Origin: Gammaproteobacteria bacterium
Lineage (GTDB): Bacteria; Pseudomonadota; Gammaproteobacteria; Chromatiales; Chromatiaceae
Assembly (NCBI GenBank): GCA_019136395.1
Contig: JAGVUH010000611.1
Location: 1 to 15,517, forward strand
Reading direction: 5' to 3'
Length of the DNA stretch: 15,517 nt
Shown: positions 15,440 to 15,517 of the stretch, one piece after another
Numbering within the stretch: position 1 is the stretch's first letter
How the letters are laid out: every line of letters begins with the position of its first letter
The notes under the pieces: generated by a model
Told to the model about the DNA's origin: nothing
Database searches by the model: none
Seen by the model: only the letters and a program-made list of their open reading frames with translations
Program-made: the position numbers and the translations under genes

Positions 15440-15517
15440 ATGAACATTCCGCGTCTGCGTTTCGCCCATCTGCCCACGCCCATCGAGCCCCTGCCGCGCC
15501 TGTCGGCGGCCCTGGGC
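15440..15517 (+). CDS. D-cysteine desulfhydrase / ACC deaminase-family protein, first 26 codons (runs off window)
   Basis: The frame from the ATG at 15440 reads MNIPRLRFAHLPTPIEPLPR and continues LSAALG to the window edge. The pattern RLxFxxLPTPxExLPRLSxxLG is the usual N-terminus of PLP-dependent D-cysteine desulfhydrases (DcyD) and related 1-aminocyclopropane-1-carboxylate deaminase-like proteins, which break D-cysteine into pyruvate, sulfide and ammonia. The PLP lysine and all catalytic residues lie beyond the window, so the choice between these activities is open. No strong ribosome site is seen before the ATG (only AGACCA). Confidence 0.7.
   Translation, partial: MNIPRLRFAHLPTPIEPLPRLSAALG

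Overview
The window is high-GC DNA (about 60-70% in the line samples I counted by hand) from a bacterium. The genes look gammaproteobacterial, plausibly a Chromatiales-type purple sulfur bacterium. That placement is an inference from composition and from the mix of ModAB, Uma2, DUF2281/PIN and multi-TM hybrid kinase genes. Nothing in the window fixes the species.

Layout. (1) At 1-956 (minus strand) lies a molybdate ABC transporter: the 5' part of modB, and a modA broken by a perfect 37-bp tandem duplication that shifts its frame. (2) After a 286-bp divergent intergenic region, three plus-strand genes at 1243-9918 form a candidate defence operon. They encode a PLD-nuclease/SNF2-like helicase (1209 aa), an Eco57I-type adenine methyltransferase (1110 aa) and an AlbA_2/GHKL ATPase with a C-terminal winged helix. 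This helicase-methylase-ATPase set matches, from memory, the gene content of the predicted defence system called Hma. (3) A small stand-alone DprA/Smf-like (SLOG fold) protein follows at 9986-10540. (4) A decayed addiction/nuclease cluster spans 10616-11623: an intact DUF2281 antitoxin, a PIN toxin reduced to its first ~17 residues, and a frameshifted Uma2 nuclease gene. (5) Host-type genes resume with an alpha/beta hydrolase (11689-12564), a convergent membrane hybrid sensor kinase (12600-15113, minus) and the first 26 codons of a D-cysteine desulfhydrase-like gene (15440 to the edge).

Two structural signals stand out. A 33-bp sequence containing the dyad GATAA-N8-TTATC occurs at 1176-1208 and again at 11021-11053 in the same orientation (32/33 identical). 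The copies bracket about 9.8 kb that holds the whole defence module plus the DprA-like and toxin-antitoxin genes, and each copy sits just upstream of a gene. They could be a shared promoter/operator or the footprint of a recombination that brought in the island. Second, the methyltransferase changes abruptly from GC-rich to AT-rich (about 32-47% GC per sampled line) near 7060 and stays so until about 8430. This covers catalytic motif IV and the presumed target-recognition domain, as expected if DNA specificity was replaced by recombination.

How the genes may work together (inference): the methyltransferase would mark host DNA at a site set by its AT-rich C-terminal half, the helicase/PLD protein would translocate on and attack unmarked DNA, and the AlbA_2/GHKL protein could be a regulator or a third effector. 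The DprA-like and toxin-antitoxin genes fit a defence island. The flanking transporter, kinase and desulfhydrase genes look like ordinary chromosomal context.
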